Shown here: in pieces, positions 17,461-25,541 of the stretch | How the letters are laid out: every line of letters starts with the position of its first letter | Position numbering within the stretch: the first letter of the stretch is position 1 | The notes under the pieces: generated by a model | The model's input: the letters and a program-made list of their open reading frames with translations, nothing else | The model's database searches: none | Told to the model about the DNA's origin: nothing | Assembly (NCBI RefSeq): GCF_002735905.1 | Contig: NZ_PEBD01000008.1 | Coordinates: forward strand, 930,001 to 994,000 | DNA: 64,000 bases | Origin: Williamsia muralis | GTDB taxonomy: Bacteria > Actinomycetota > Actinomycetes > Mycobacteriales > Mycobacteriaceae | Reading direction: 5' to 3' | Made by a program: the position numbers and the translations under genes

Positions 17461-18241
17461 GACGTCTGCCAACTTCAAACGCTTTGTCGCCGTAGGAGAT
17501 TCGTTCGCCGAGGGCGTGGGAGACGTCGAGCCCCGCTGCCCGAACGGGGTGCGCGGCTGGGCCGATCGGGTCGCGGAGGTGATGGCCAGGGAGGACCCGG
17601 AGTTCCGGTACGCAAATCTGGCGATCCGCGGACGGCTGCTGCCCGCGGTACTCGGCGAACAACTCGAGCCCGCCCTGGCGATGAAACCGGACCTGGCGAC
17701 CATCTGCGCAGGGGCCAACGATCTGCTTCGTCCCAGCGTCGACATCGACGCGTTGATCGAGTCGTACGACGCGGCGGTCGGCCGGCTCCAGGACGCAGGC
17801 GCGACCGTGATCGCTTTCACCGCGTACGACACCGGCGGGAAATCCGTCTTCGGCGCACTGCGCGGCCGGTTCGCCGTCTTCAACGAGTTGTTGCGCGAGG
17901 TCGTGGAGGAACGCAACCTCGTGCTCGTCGACTTCTGGCGGATGCGGATCTTTCGCGAGCGTCGCATGTGGGAGTTCGACCGGATGCACATGTCGTCGGC
18001 CGGCCACGTCTACATGGCGATCGAGGTGCTGCGGGCGCTCGGCATCGAGCACGATCTCGTGCCGGTGGATTTCGGTCCGGCGCAACTGGTCTCGCCGACC
18101 CAGCGGCGCCGCGAGGGTCGTCAGTGGACGGTCGAGTACGCGATCCCGTGGGTCGGTCGTCGACTCCGTGGCGTCTCCACCGGCGACACGATCGCACCGA
18201 AGTATCCCGAGTTGACCGCGATGGCGCCCAGCGCCGACTGA
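17453..18241 (+). CDS. SGNH/GDSL hydrolase
   Basis: A 262-residue SGNH-fold hydrolase without signal peptide or membrane helix. Block I is GDSFAEGVGD with the nucleophile Ser, block III is GANDLL, and block V is DRMHMSSAGH with the Asp-x-x-His pair. Such enzymes remove acyl or acetyl groups; the substrate here is unknown, but the ATG overlaps the manB stop by 8 nt, so it may trim an envelope glycan or lipid precursor. The C-terminal third is basic. Confidence 0.85.
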   Translation: MSETSANFKRFVAVGDSFAEGVGDVEPRCPNGVRGWADRVAEVMAREDPEFRYANLAIRGRLLPAVLGEQLEPALAMKPDLATICAGANDLLRPSVDIDALIESYDAAVGRLQDAGATVIAFTAYDTGGKSVFGALRGRFAVFNELLREVVEERNLVLVDFWRMRIFRERRMWEFDRMHMSSAGHVYMAIEVLRALGIEHDLVPVDFGPAQLVSPTQRRREGRQWTVEYAIPWVGRRLRGVSTGDTIAPKYPELTAMAPSAD

Positions 18242-18282
18242 CTCGGCCCACGCGAACCCTATGGCAGGGAGGGGCGGACCGC

Positions 18283-18990
18283 TCAGCCGAGGTCGGCGCG
18301 TGCCTTGGCTGCTGCGAGCAGGCCCCGGCCGAGCGGGATCACCACCGGGAGCAGTGTGTCGTCGTCGGCGATCAGCAGGGCGCCCTCACGCGCGGCCAGG
18401 GCCGCGGGGTCGGTGCTGGCAGGATCTGCGACCGTGCCGTCGGCAGACGCGTTGTGCACGATGAGGATTCCTCCGCCGCGCAGCAGACGTAGGCCCTCGG
18501 CGACGTAGCGGGGTTGATCGGTCACCGCGCCGTCGACGAACACCAGGTCGTAGCTCGCGTCGGCGAGGCGGGGGAGCACCTCGGCTGCCCGACCGTTGAT
18601 CAACCGGGTCCGCGACGGGCTGATTCCGGCGGTGGTGAAGGCAAGTCTCGCTGCCCGGTGGTACTCGGCCTCGGCGTCGATGGTGGTCAGAACGCCGTCG
18701 GTCCGCATGCCGTTGAGCAACCACAGCCCGCTGATACCTGCGCCGGTACCCACCTCGACAACTGCTTTCGCGTCCACCAATCGCGCCAGCAGCGACAGGG
18801 TTGCCCCGACCGCGGGGGTGATCGCCGGCGCACCCAACTCGTCGGAACGCTCACGAGCGAGGCGCAGCGCCTCGTCTTCGACGATCGCGGCTTCGGCGTA
18901 GCGGCTCAGCACGGCCGGGTCGATGGCGGGCCCGGTCGACCCGGACGGGGCAGTCGCATCTGAATCGGCGGGGGAGCTGTGGTCGGACAC
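18283..18990 (-). CDS. O-methyltransferase, Rv1220c type
   Basis: A SAM-dependent class I methyltransferase of 235 residues. Motif I is VVEVGTGAGISGLWL, the acidic SAM-ribose residue lies in LTTIDAEAEY, and the metal-type post-motif is DLVFVDGAVTDQP. It belongs to the CCoAOMT-like group and is the apparent ortholog of Rv1220c, found next to sigE in mycobacteria as here. The substrate is unknown. GTG 18990 lies 7 nt after a -10 hexamer TAACCT, so a leaderless message is likely. Confidence 0.87.
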   Translation of the reverse strand: MSDHSSPADSDATAPSGSTGPAIDPAVLSRYAEAAIVEDEALRLARERSDELGAPAITPAVGATLSLLARLVDAKAVVEVGTGAGISGLWLLNGMRTDGVLTTIDAEAEYHRAARLAFTTAGISPSRTRLINGRAAEVLPRLADASYDLVFVDGAVTDQPRYVAEGLRLLRGGGILIVHNASADGTVADPASTDPAALAAREGALLIADDDTLLPVVIPLGRGLLAAAKARADLG

Positions 18991-18997
18991 AGGGTCG

Positions 18998-19003
18998 AGG
19001 TTA
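18998..19003 (-). promoter_or_regulatory. -10 element of the O-methyltransferase gene
   Basis: On the minus strand TAACCT ends 7 nt before GTG 18990, predicting a leaderless transcript. Confidence 0.45.
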
Positions 19004-19133
19004 ACTCCGGGGTCGCCGATAGGGTCGCAGGCGCGCTGAGCAGCAATTCTGTCGCAGCGCGGGCCGCCACACTCTCAGGTAACACTCAGCCCGCTCATAG
19101 TGCCCGCACACCCCCGTCGGACAAGGTCATAGG

Positions 19134-19159
19134 GGAACAACGAGGCAGGCTTTGATGTT
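19134..19159 (+). promoter_or_regulatory. ECF-type promoter-like motif over the sigE 5' end
   Basis: GGAAC (19134-19138), an 18-nt spacer and GTT (19157-19159) resemble the SigE/SigH consensus. The predicted start site near 19166 lies inside the longest reading frame, so this message would use ATG 19173 or ATG 19212. About 50 bp upstream, at 19069-19090, CTCAGG and CTCAGC form loose direct repeats that could bind a response regulator. Confidence 0.35.
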
Positions 19160-19928
19160 GACCGAACTGGGTATGAATACTTCAGCGAATCAGCTAAAAG
19201 GGTGCGAACCAATGACCGTCCACCGACGGTCCGCGGAGAAAGTGGAGCTGACCGTGGCTGATGTCAACCGAGACGCCGAGAACACCGGGACCGACGCAGT
19301 CGTGGGCGAGTTCGATCTCGCCCGGGAAGACGCGGTCGATGCGGTGCTGCCCGAGTCCGGGACGGCACGTTTCGATGCCACCGGTGACACGGCTCTGATG
19401 CCCGCGTGGGACGACCTGGTTCGTGAGCATGCGGACCGCGTGTACCGCCTTGCCTACCGGCTTTCCGGTAATCAGCACGACGCCGAAGACCTCACCCAGG
19501 AGACCTTCATCCGGGTGTTCCGATCGCTGTCGAGTTACCGGGCCGGAACGTTCGAGGGCTGGCTGCACCGCATCACCACCAACCTGTTCCTGGACATGGT
19601 GCGTCGCCGCAACAAGATCCGCATGGAGGCATTGCCCGAGGACTACGAGCGCGTGCCGGGCAACGACCCCAATCCCGAGCAGATCTTCCACGACGCGAAC
19701 CTCGACCCCGACCTCCAGACCGCCCTCGACTCGTTGGCCCCGGAGTTTCGTGCAGCGGTAGTGCTCTGCGACATCGAAGGATTGTCGTACGAGGAGATCG
19801 CCGCGACGCTGGGAGTGAAGCTCGGAACAGTCCGTAGCCGGATCCACCGAGGTCGCCAAGCCATCCGAGACAACCTCGCGGCCAGCGGTCACCACTCCGG
19901 TCGATCGGTACTCGCCCACGATTTCTGA
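19155..19928 (+). CDS. sigE: ECF RNA polymerase sigma factor SigE
   Basis: SigE controls the envelope-stress response. The N-terminal 75 residues are variable; region 2 ([26 protein letters not shown]) and region 4 ([26 protein letters not shown]) are nearly identical to mycobacterial SigE as I know it. The order O-methyltransferase/sigE/rseA/htrA/tatB equals Rv1220c-Rv1224. ATG 19155 follows GAGGCAGG and gives 257 residues; TTG 19152, ATG 19173 and ATG 19212 are alternatives, and shorter isoforms from an internal promoter are plausible, as described for M. tuberculosis. Confidence 0.94.
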   Translation: MLTELGMNTSANQLKGCEPMTVHRRSAEKVELTVADVNRDAENTGTDAVVGEFDLAREDAVDAVLPESGTARFDATGDTALMPAWDDLVREHADRVYRLAYRLSGNQHDAEDLTQETFIRVFRSLSSYRAGTFEGWLHRITTNLFLDMVRRRNKIRMEALPEDYERVPGNDPNPEQIFHDANLDPDLQTALDSLAPEFRAAVVLCDIEGLSYEEIAATLGVKLGTVRSRIHRGRQAIRDNLAASGHHSGRSVLAHDF

Positions 19929-19958
19929 GCGCCGTCGCCGGACATCGGGCGCGTTGGT

Positions 19959-19985
19959 GGGAACTCCGCCGCCGCGCTGACCGTT
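19959..19985 (+). promoter_or_regulatory. SigE-type promoter upstream of rseA
   Basis: GGGAAC (19959-19964) is separated by 17 nt from CGTT (19982-19985), a close match to the mycobacterial SigE/SigH consensus. It lies in the 167-bp gap between sigE and rseA and would start transcription near 19993, about 105 nt before rseA. Confidence 0.6.
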
Positions 19986-20097
19986 CTTCTTCCAGGAAAT
20001 GCGTCCGTTTCGACGGGTTTCGTGCGGCGTGGAATGGCCGCAGTCCGTACAGTCGAGTCCGGGCATCGAGTAGACGGCAGCGGAAGGGGCGATCGTG

Positions 20098-20595
20098 ATG
20101 AGCGACCACACACCCGACGACTCCGCCGACGAGACGGTCGACGAGCGAGACGAGTCCAGGGGTATGCGCAATCGGCGCCGCGTCCTGGGGTGGTTGCCGA
20201 CCTCGGCGATGGTCACCACCAACAAGAACTATCGGGCCCCCGGCACGCAGGGTGGTCGCAAGTTCCTGTCGACCGAACACCTCGCGACCGAGGCTGTCGC
20301 TGCTTACGTCGACGGCGAATTGCGGATGAACGCCTTCATGCGAGCGTCTCAGCATCTCGAGATGTGCGCCCAGTGCCGCTCCGAGGTCGAGGCGCAGAGC
20401 GCCGCACGGTCGGCGCTCCGGCGCTCCGGCGAGATCCCGATGCCCGCGCGCCTGCTCGGCGAACTCAATCAGATCCCGACGCGGGAGATCGACCTCCGCG
20501 CGGCAGGTGACGCCGGTACGCAGGCCAAGCCCGATTCCCACCTCGACGCACCCGGATTCCCCGTTCACCGCGGTCAGCGGCGACGCGATCGTTAG
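20098..20595 (+). CDS. rseA: Anti-sigma-E factor RseA
   Basis: A cytoplasmic anti-sigma factor with a zinc-binding ZAS domain: the motif HLEMCAQC (H-x3-C-x2-C) follows AAYVDGELRMNAF, as in M. tuberculosis RseA. It would hold SigE inactive until stress. It has no membrane helix. The tail of about 45 residues after the ZAS helix is polar and ends in an Arg cluster. ATG 20098 follows GGAAGGGG; GTG 20095 is adjacent. A SigE-type promoter upstream suggests negative feedback. Confidence 0.9.
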   Translation: MSDHTPDDSADETVDERDESRGMRNRRRVLGWLPTSAMVTTNKNYRAPGTQGGRKFLSTEHLATEAVAAYVDGELRMNAFMRASQHLEMCAQCRSEVEAQSAARSALRRSGEIPMPARLLGELNQIPTREIDLRAAGDAGTQAKPDSHLDAPGFPVHRGQRRRDR

Positions 20596-20614
20596 CGACT
20601 GTGCCAGGTAGCCT

Positions 20615-20631
20615 CGGTGAGGATCTCACCG
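20615..20631 (+). repeat. Inverted repeat between rseA and htrA
   Basis: CGGTGAG-GAT-CTCACCG: perfect 7-bp arms 20 bp after the rseA stop and 83 bp before htrA. It could be a regulator site or an mRNA hairpin separating the two genes. Confidence 0.35.
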
Positions 20632-20713
20632 GCGCCGCCGGAGTGATCCTCCAGCGATCAGCCGCAAGCGAGGGGTTCGAGTTTTTCATGACACCGGTGA
20701 CACGGGCGGGCCG

Positions 20714-22237
20714 ATGACCGAGACCGACAAGCACGGCTCAAGCCCATCATCGAATGCCTACACGGCTCCGCCTGCCGCCGGCACAGTCGGTCAGGCACCT
20801 CGACTCGCGCCCCGGCCCAACGATCATCCTCCCGTTCCCGAGCGAACGGCCGCCGTTTTCGGTAGGCCCGAGGGGGTCACAGGGGCCTTCGCTGCCCCGG
20901 AGTACGCCCGGAGTCGACCCCAGCAGCCTGTGGTCGCCAACCCTGACCCGGTGTTGCGCGAGGCCTTCTCTCGGCCCGAGGGTGCCGGCACCCTGCAACG
21001 CGACCCGGATTCCCGCTTCGGGGAATCAGAGGAACCCGAGCCCACACCCGACCCCTGGCGGGACCCGGACGCTCCGGCGCAACTGAGTTCGCCTGCTGTG
21101 GACACCCCACCGCCCACCGAACCCACGGTGCCCGGACGCAAACTCGGGGTCCGCGAAGTGCTCTTCGACCGCAAGGTCAGCTGGCGGGCCCTGTCCGTAC
21201 TCGCCGTGATCGCGCTGGTGGTCGGGGTGATCGGTGGTGTCGTCGGCCGGGTCACCGCAGAGGTCACCGAACCCCTTCATTCGAATACCGTCAGCCTCTC
21301 GGGCAGCGATGACGACAACGAAGAGGAACCACGTAGTCAGGTCGCCCGCGTCGCCGAGGCAGTCGAAAAAGCGGTGGTGATGGTCGATGTCCGGTTGCCG
21401 AACGGCGGTGGCACCGGATCCGGTGTGGTGATCGACAAGGCCGGCTACATCGTCACGAACAACCACGTCATCTCCATGGCGGCGAACGACCGCAGCGCGA
21501 AGCTCGAGGTGGTGTTCTCCGACCGCACCCGCGTTCCCGCCCGCATCGTGGGACGCGACATCCGCACCGACCTCGCCGTGCTCAAGGTCGACGGGGTCGA
21601 CAACTTGACGGTTGCCAAACTGGGCGACTCGGACAAACTCCAGATCGGCGAAGAGGTGGTGGCCTTCGGCGCGCCGCTGGGGCTCGATCGCACGGTCACC
21701 AGCGGAATCATCAGCGCCACCAACCGGGCGGTACCCCTGCGGCCCGACGAGACGTCCGACACCGACGCGGTCATCGATGCCATCCAGACCGATGCCGCGA
21801 TCAACCCGGGTAACTCGGGCGGGCCGTTGGTCGACGACCAGGGCCGGGTGATAGGCATCAACACTGCGGGTCTGGCCCCGGGTGGCGGATCCATCGGTCT
21901 GGGCTTCGCCATTCCGGTCAACGAGTTCCTCCCCGTCGCGCAGTCCCTGATCAAGGACGGCCGAGTGGTGCACGCGCAGATCGGTGTGAACGCCAGTTCG
22001 GTTCGTAACGACAGGGTGCTCGGAGCGCAGGTGCGCAACGTCGTGGAGGCATCACCTGCCGCGGCGGCCGGCATTCGCGAGGGCGACGTGATCACCAAGT
22101 TCGGCGATCGTGTCATCGAGGATGCCGATGAGCTGACCGTGGCCGTTCGGACGTCGGAGATCGGCACACCGGTGCCGTTCCAGTATTGGCGCGACGGACG
22201 CACCTTCGACGGCACCATCACACCCGCCGCAGACTAG
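20714..22237 (+). CDS. htrA: Membrane-anchored serine protease HtrA
   Basis: A 507-residue DegP/HtrA-type protease acting outside the membrane on damaged envelope proteins. A Pro-rich cytoplasmic region of about 155 residues leads to one membrane helix (VLAVIALVVGVIGGVV), then the trypsin-like domain with triad His251 (NNHVIS), Asp286 (RTDLAVL) and Ser368 (GNSGGPL), and a single C-terminal PDZ domain from about residue 415. It corresponds to Rv1223 and follows sigE-rseA, whose response it serves. Confidence 0.93.
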   Translation: MTETDKHGSSPSSNAYTAPPAAGTVGQAPRLAPRPNDHPPVPERTAAVFGRPEGVTGAFAAPEYARSRPQQPVVANPDPVLREAFSRPEGAGTLQRDPDSRFGESEEPEPTPDPWRDPDAPAQLSSPAVDTPPPTEPTVPGRKLGVREVLFDRKVSWRALSVLAVIALVVGVIGGVVGRVTAEVTEPLHSNTVSLSGSDDDNEEEPRSQVARVAEAVEKAVVMVDVRLPNGGGTGSGVVIDKAGYIVTNNHVISMAANDRSAKLEVVFSDRTRVPARIVGRDIRTDLAVLKVDGVDNLTVAKLGDSDKLQIGEEVVAFGAPLGLDRTVTSGIISATNRAVPLRPDETSDTDAVIDAIQTDAAINPGNSGGPLVDDQGRVIGINTAGLAPGGGSIGLGFAIPVNEFLPVAQSLIKDGRVVHAQIGVNASSVRNDRVLGAQVRNVVEASPAAAAGIREGDVITKFGDRVIEDADELTVAVRTSEIGTPVPFQYWRDGRTFDGTITPAAD

Positions 22238-22290
22238 ACCCCCGGCTGTGCTGCGCCGACTGCCCACAGCGAGTTGGCAGCCGGTTCGAT

Positions 22291-22318
22291 TCGACAGAGC
22301 CGCCGAGGCCAGTAACCT
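22291..22318 (+). promoter_or_regulatory. tatB promoter
   Basis: TCGACA (22291-22296), 16 nt, TAACCT (22313-22318), then 6 nt to GTG 22325. This is a near-consensus housekeeping promoter for a leaderless tatB message. Confidence 0.5.
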
Positions 22319-22324
22319 GGAACG

Positions 22325-22825
22325 GTGTTCAGCAGTGTTGGTTGGGGTGAGATCGCGATCTTGATGATCGCCGGCTTGGTGATACTCGGGCCCGAGCGTC
22401 TCCCGGGTGCGGTGACCTGGGCGATGAAGTCGGTGCGCCAGGTTCGTGACTACGCCACCGGAGCCACCGCGCAGCTCAAGGAAGACCTCGGCCCCGAGTT
22501 CGACGACCTGCGCAAACCACTGTCCGACCTGAACGAGCTGCGCGGTATGACCCCTCGGTCGGTGATCACCAAGCATCTTCTCGACGGCGATGATTCCTTC
22601 TTCACCGGAAAGTTCGATTCCGGCGACGCCAAGATCAAACCGGTCTCCCAGCCACTGCCGACCACAGATGAGAACTCTCAGGTGGTCTCGCTGAACAAGG
22701 CAGGTACCGAGCCGTCGAAGCCCGAGGCACTGGGCGCAGGAACCCCCACGACGTCGTCCGCGGCCGCCGATGCCGACAATGCCGCCCCGGCGCCCTCAGG
22801 CGTCGAGCGCTGGGACGCCACCTGA
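22325..22825 (+). CDS. tatB: Twin-arginine translocase subunit TatB
   Basis: TatB binds Tat signal peptides together with TatC. The N-terminus [21 protein letters not shown] is one short membrane helix followed by the Pro hinge and a long amphipathic helix ([19 protein letters not shown]), then [11 protein letters not shown] and an acidic, disordered tail, 166 residues in all. GTG 22325 is the natural start and lies 6 nt after a -10 element. The order htrA-tatB is mycobacterial (Rv1223-Rv1224). tatA and tatC are not in the window. Confidence 0.93.
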   Translation: MFSSVGWGEIAILMIAGLVILGPERLPGAVTWAMKSVRQVRDYATGATAQLKEDLGPEFDDLRKPLSDLNELRGMTPRSVITKHLLDGDDSFFTGKFDSGDAKIKPVSQPLPTTDENSQVVSLNKAGTEPSKPEALGAGTPTTSSAAADADNAAPAPSGVERWDAT

Positions 22826-22840
22826 GTCAGCTCGTGCTCG

Positions 22841-23665
22841 TCAGGTGCGCAGTCGCCGGTACGACCGCGCCGACAGAGCGATGAACACCGCACTGATCAG
22901 CAGTGGCCAACCCACAGCGAGCGGGATGGCCCACTCGGTCAATGGCCCCTCGGTGAGTCCGGTCGGATTCCCGCACAGATCGCGAACAGCGGTGGCAGTG
23001 GCAGAGATGGGGTTCCACGCCGCGATCGCTCCCAGCCAGCCCGGCATCGTCTCCGCGGACACCACCGCGGTCGACAAGAACCCCACCGGCCAGACCAGGA
23101 CCTGAACGGCAGACGTCGCAGCGCTGCCGTGAAAGGTGAGGCCGAGGAAGATGCCCACCCACAGCAGCGCGAAACGCAGGAGCAACAGCAATGCGATGGC
23201 GGCCAGGGCAGACCCGACTCCGGCACCGATTGTCCACCCGATGAGCAGACCTCCGACGATCAGGACAGCAAGCTCGACGACCGAGTTGATCATGTCGGCG
23301 CCGACGCGCCCGAGTGAGACCGCGGAACTGTTGATCGGCATCGATCGGAACCTGTCTGTGATCCCTTTCCGGGCATCCGCGGACATGGCCGAGGTGGTGG
23401 ACTCGACGCCGAACATCATCGTCATGGTCAGCATGCCGGGCAGCAGGAAGTCGATGTAGTCGCCGCGGTCGGATCCGCCGGTCCCCGGGATCTCGATTGC
23501 GCCGCCGAACAGGAACCCGAAGATCAGCAACAGCATGATCGAGAACATCAGGCCGAAGATCGGAGTCCACGGGTCCTTGACCCAGTGGGCGAGGTTGCGT
23601 CGGGTGATGACCCAGGCATGCGTGAACAGCGTCGGCGTGCTGGCGATGGGGTGCGTCGATGTCAT
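22841..23665 (-). CDS. ABC-2 type permease, DrrB-like
   Basis: Six hydrophobic helices in 274 residues with the ABC-2/DrrB layout: a first helix after TRRNLAHWVKDPWTP, the segment FLLPGMLTMTMMFGVESTT, and the coupling region DRFRSMPINSSAVSLGR. It would export a drug or lipid with the ATPase encoded just upstream, whose stop overlaps this start (ATGA). It converges on tatB, 15 bp away. Confidence 0.88.
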   Translation of the reverse strand: MTSTHPIASTPTLFTHAWVITRRNLAHWVKDPWTPIFGLMFSIMLLLIFGFLFGGAIEIPGTGGSDRGDYIDFLLPGMLTMTMMFGVESTTSAMSADARKGITDRFRSMPINSSAVSLGRVGADMINSVVELAVLIVGGLLIGWTIGAGVGSALAAIALLLLLRFALLWVGIFLGLTFHGSAATSAVQVLVWPVGFLSTAVVSAETMPGWLGAIAAWNPISATATAVRDLCGNPTGLTEGPLTEWAIPLAVGWPLLISAVFIALSARSYRRLRT

Positions 23666-24684
23666 TTGTCACCTCCGGTGAGATCCGTTGCTTCCTTGGG
23701 CCTTTGGGGTGATTCCGTAGCGCTGTGGTTGTCCTCGTCTGTGCTGCTGCCGGTGAGGTGCAGGAACACCTCGTCGAGTGTGGGTCGACGCAGTGTCAGG
23801 TCGATGGGTGTGATGTTCGCGGCCTCGAGCGCATGCACCACCGTGGCCAAACCGATGACCGCGGAGTCGATTTCGAACGTCGCAGAGTGTGTGTGCGCGT
23901 CAACCGAGGTTGCGGGGCTTCCGACGGCGTCGGCCAGGCTGGAGGTGAGCCGGTCGAGCGAATCGTCGGCTGTCACGGTCACGGTCACCCGATCGCCGCC
24001 GATGCGGCGCTTGAGTTCGTCAGGAGAGCCTTCGGCGATCACACGCCCGTGGTTCATCACCGCGATACGGGCGGCCAATTGGTCGGCCTCGTCGAGATAC
24101 TGCGTGGTGAGCAGTACCGTGGTCCCTGCTGCGGCGATCTCACGAACGGTGCGCCACACGTCATTTCGCCCGCGAGGGTCCAGACCCGTGGTCGGTTCGT
24201 CGAGGAACAGGACGGCAGGCGTCAGGACCAGTCCTGCCGCGATGTCGAGGCGTCGCCGCATCCCGCCGGAGTAGCTGGAGACCGACCGTCCTGCGGCATC
24301 GGTCAGGCCGAAGCTCTCGAGCAACTCGTCGGCCCGTGCGCCCGCCCTGTTCTTGGTGAGCCCGAAGAGGCGGCCGAACATCACCAGGTTCTGGCGTCCG
24401 GTGAGCAGCTCGTCGACGGCCGCGTTCTGGCCGACCAGGCCGATCGCGCGTCTGACCGAACCGGCCCCGCCTCCGACGTCGTGGCCGGCCACTGTGGCGA
24501 CTCCGGAGTCCAGGTCGATAAGGGTGGCCAGGGCCCGCACGGCCGTGCTCTTGCCGGCCCCGTTGGGACCGAGCAGGCCGTGGATGGTGCCGGCCTCCAC
24601 GGTGAGGTCGAAGCCGTCGAGGGCGCGGGTGTCGCCGTAGCGCTTGTGGAGGCCGATCGCTGAAATCGAGGGAGGTGACGTCAT
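23662..24684 (-). CDS. ABC transporter ATPase, DrrA-like
   Basis: A 340-residue daunorubicin-resistance-type ATPase: Walker A GPNGAGKST, signature YSGGMRRRLDIAAGL, Walker B AVLFLDEPTTGLDP, and a C-terminal DUF4162-like extension (PTLDEVFLHLTG). The frame is open further upstream, but ATG 24684 after AAGGA gives the normal N-terminus. With the overlapping permease and the divergent TetR regulator 76 bp away it forms a regulated export cassette. Confidence 0.92.
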   Translation of the reverse strand: MTSPPSISAIGLHKRYGDTRALDGFDLTVEAGTIHGLLGPNGAGKSTAVRALATLIDLDSGVATVAGHDVGGGAGSVRRAIGLVGQNAAVDELLTGRQNLVMFGRLFGLTKNRAGARADELLESFGLTDAAGRSVSSYSGGMRRRLDIAAGLVLTPAVLFLDEPTTGLDPRGRNDVWRTVREIAAAGTTVLLTTQYLDEADQLAARIAVMNHGRVIAEGSPDELKRRIGGDRVTVTVTADDSLDRLTSSLADAVGSPATSVDAHTHSATFEIDSAVIGLATVVHALEAANITPIDLTLRRPTLDEVFLHLTGSSTDEDNHSATESPQRPKEATDLTGGDK

Positions 24685-24697
24685 CGGTTCCTTACTT

Positions 24698-24754
24698 CGT
24701 ATGCTGTACGACGTTGAGTGCGAAAGTTCACCGTACACCACACGGGGATAGTGT
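24698..24754 (+). promoter_or_regulatory. Divergent ABC/TetR control region
   Basis: Inverted repeats CGTA-N5-TACG (24698-24710) and TGTACG/CGTACA (24705-24710 and 24732-24737) lie between the export operon and the TetR gene. TAGTGT (24749-24754) ends 6 nt before the TetR ATG, predicting a leaderless message whose -35 overlaps the second repeat. This is a plausible shared TetR operator. Confidence 0.4.
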
Positions 24755-24760
24755 GGGCGG

Positions 24761-25522
24761 ATGGAAGACGGAGCCGAACAACCACCGAGCGTCGACCGGA
24801 CCCTGACTCTGCTGTGGCGGTCGAAGGTGGGGGAGCCGCAGGGGACGCGCGGCCCTCGGCAAAGGGCCAGTGTCGACGAGGTGGTCGCCGCCGGGATCGC
24901 GACCGCGGACGAGGAAGGGTTGGCCGCGTTCTCCATGCGCAAGGTGGCCGAACGCCTCGGCCTCGGCGTGATGTCGGTGTACACGTACGTGCCGGGCAAG
25001 TCCGAGCTCATCGGGCTGATGGTGGACGAGGTGGCCGGAGAGGTCGACTATCCGCCGCACCGCGGTGACCTGCGCGAACGGATGACTGCCATCGCACGGC
25101 AGCTGTGGGACGAGTATCACCGGCACCCGTGGTTGCTGCATGTGCAGAAGAGCCGCCCCTGGATCGGACCCCACGCATCGACGCGGTACGAATGGCAGCT
25201 CGCGGCCATCGAAGGGATCGGTCTGGACGATCTGGAGATGGATGCCACGCTCGCGGTCATCGCAGGCTTCACCGAGAGCGCTGCGCGCTCGTCGATCGAA
25301 GCTGCCCGGGCGCGTACCGAGTCCGGGATGTCAGACGAACAGTGGTGGGAGATCAACGCGCCCGTGCTCGCCCGACTGATGGACGGAGACGACTACCCGG
25401 TGTCCGGCCGCGTAGGTACCGCAGTGGGCGCGGAATACCAGTCCATAGGTAGCCCGGAGCGGTCGTTCGAGTTCGGGCTCGCCCGGATCGTCGACGGCAT
25501 CGAGGCGTTGCTGGACCGCTGA
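24761..25522 (+). CDS. TetR-family regulator with TetR_C_1 domain
   Basis: A 253-residue repressor. The helix-turn-helix is SMRKVAERLGLGVMSVYTYVPGKSEL, preceded by an extended basic N-terminus (GTRGPRQRASVDEVV); the C-terminal half fits the TetR_C_1 ligand domain seen in actinobacterial drug regulators (WLLHVQKSRPWIGPHA). It is divergent from the DrrAB-like exporter and probably represses it and itself. The inducing ligand is unknown. Confidence 0.9.
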   Translation: MEDGAEQPPSVDRTLTLLWRSKVGEPQGTRGPRQRASVDEVVAAGIATADEEGLAAFSMRKVAERLGLGVMSVYTYVPGKSELIGLMVDEVAGEVDYPPHRGDLRERMTAIARQLWDEYHRHPWLLHVQKSRPWIGPHASTRYEWQLAAIEGIGLDDLEMDATLAVIAGFTESAARSSIEAARARTESGMSDEQWWEINAPVLARLMDGDDYPVSGRVGTAVGAEYQSIGSPERSFEFGLARIVDGIEALLDR

Positions 25523-25541
25523 AACCCCGCGGTGACGTGCG

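Noticed and set aside
19194-20225. 343-codon open frame antisense to sigE and the rseA start
   Set aside because: It overlaps two well-supported genes and the SigE-type promoter; no domain is recognisable.
22319-22341. GGAAC followed by GTT before tatB as a SigE promoter
   Set aside because: The spacer is only 13 nt, too short for the ECF consensus; a housekeeping promoter fits better at this place.
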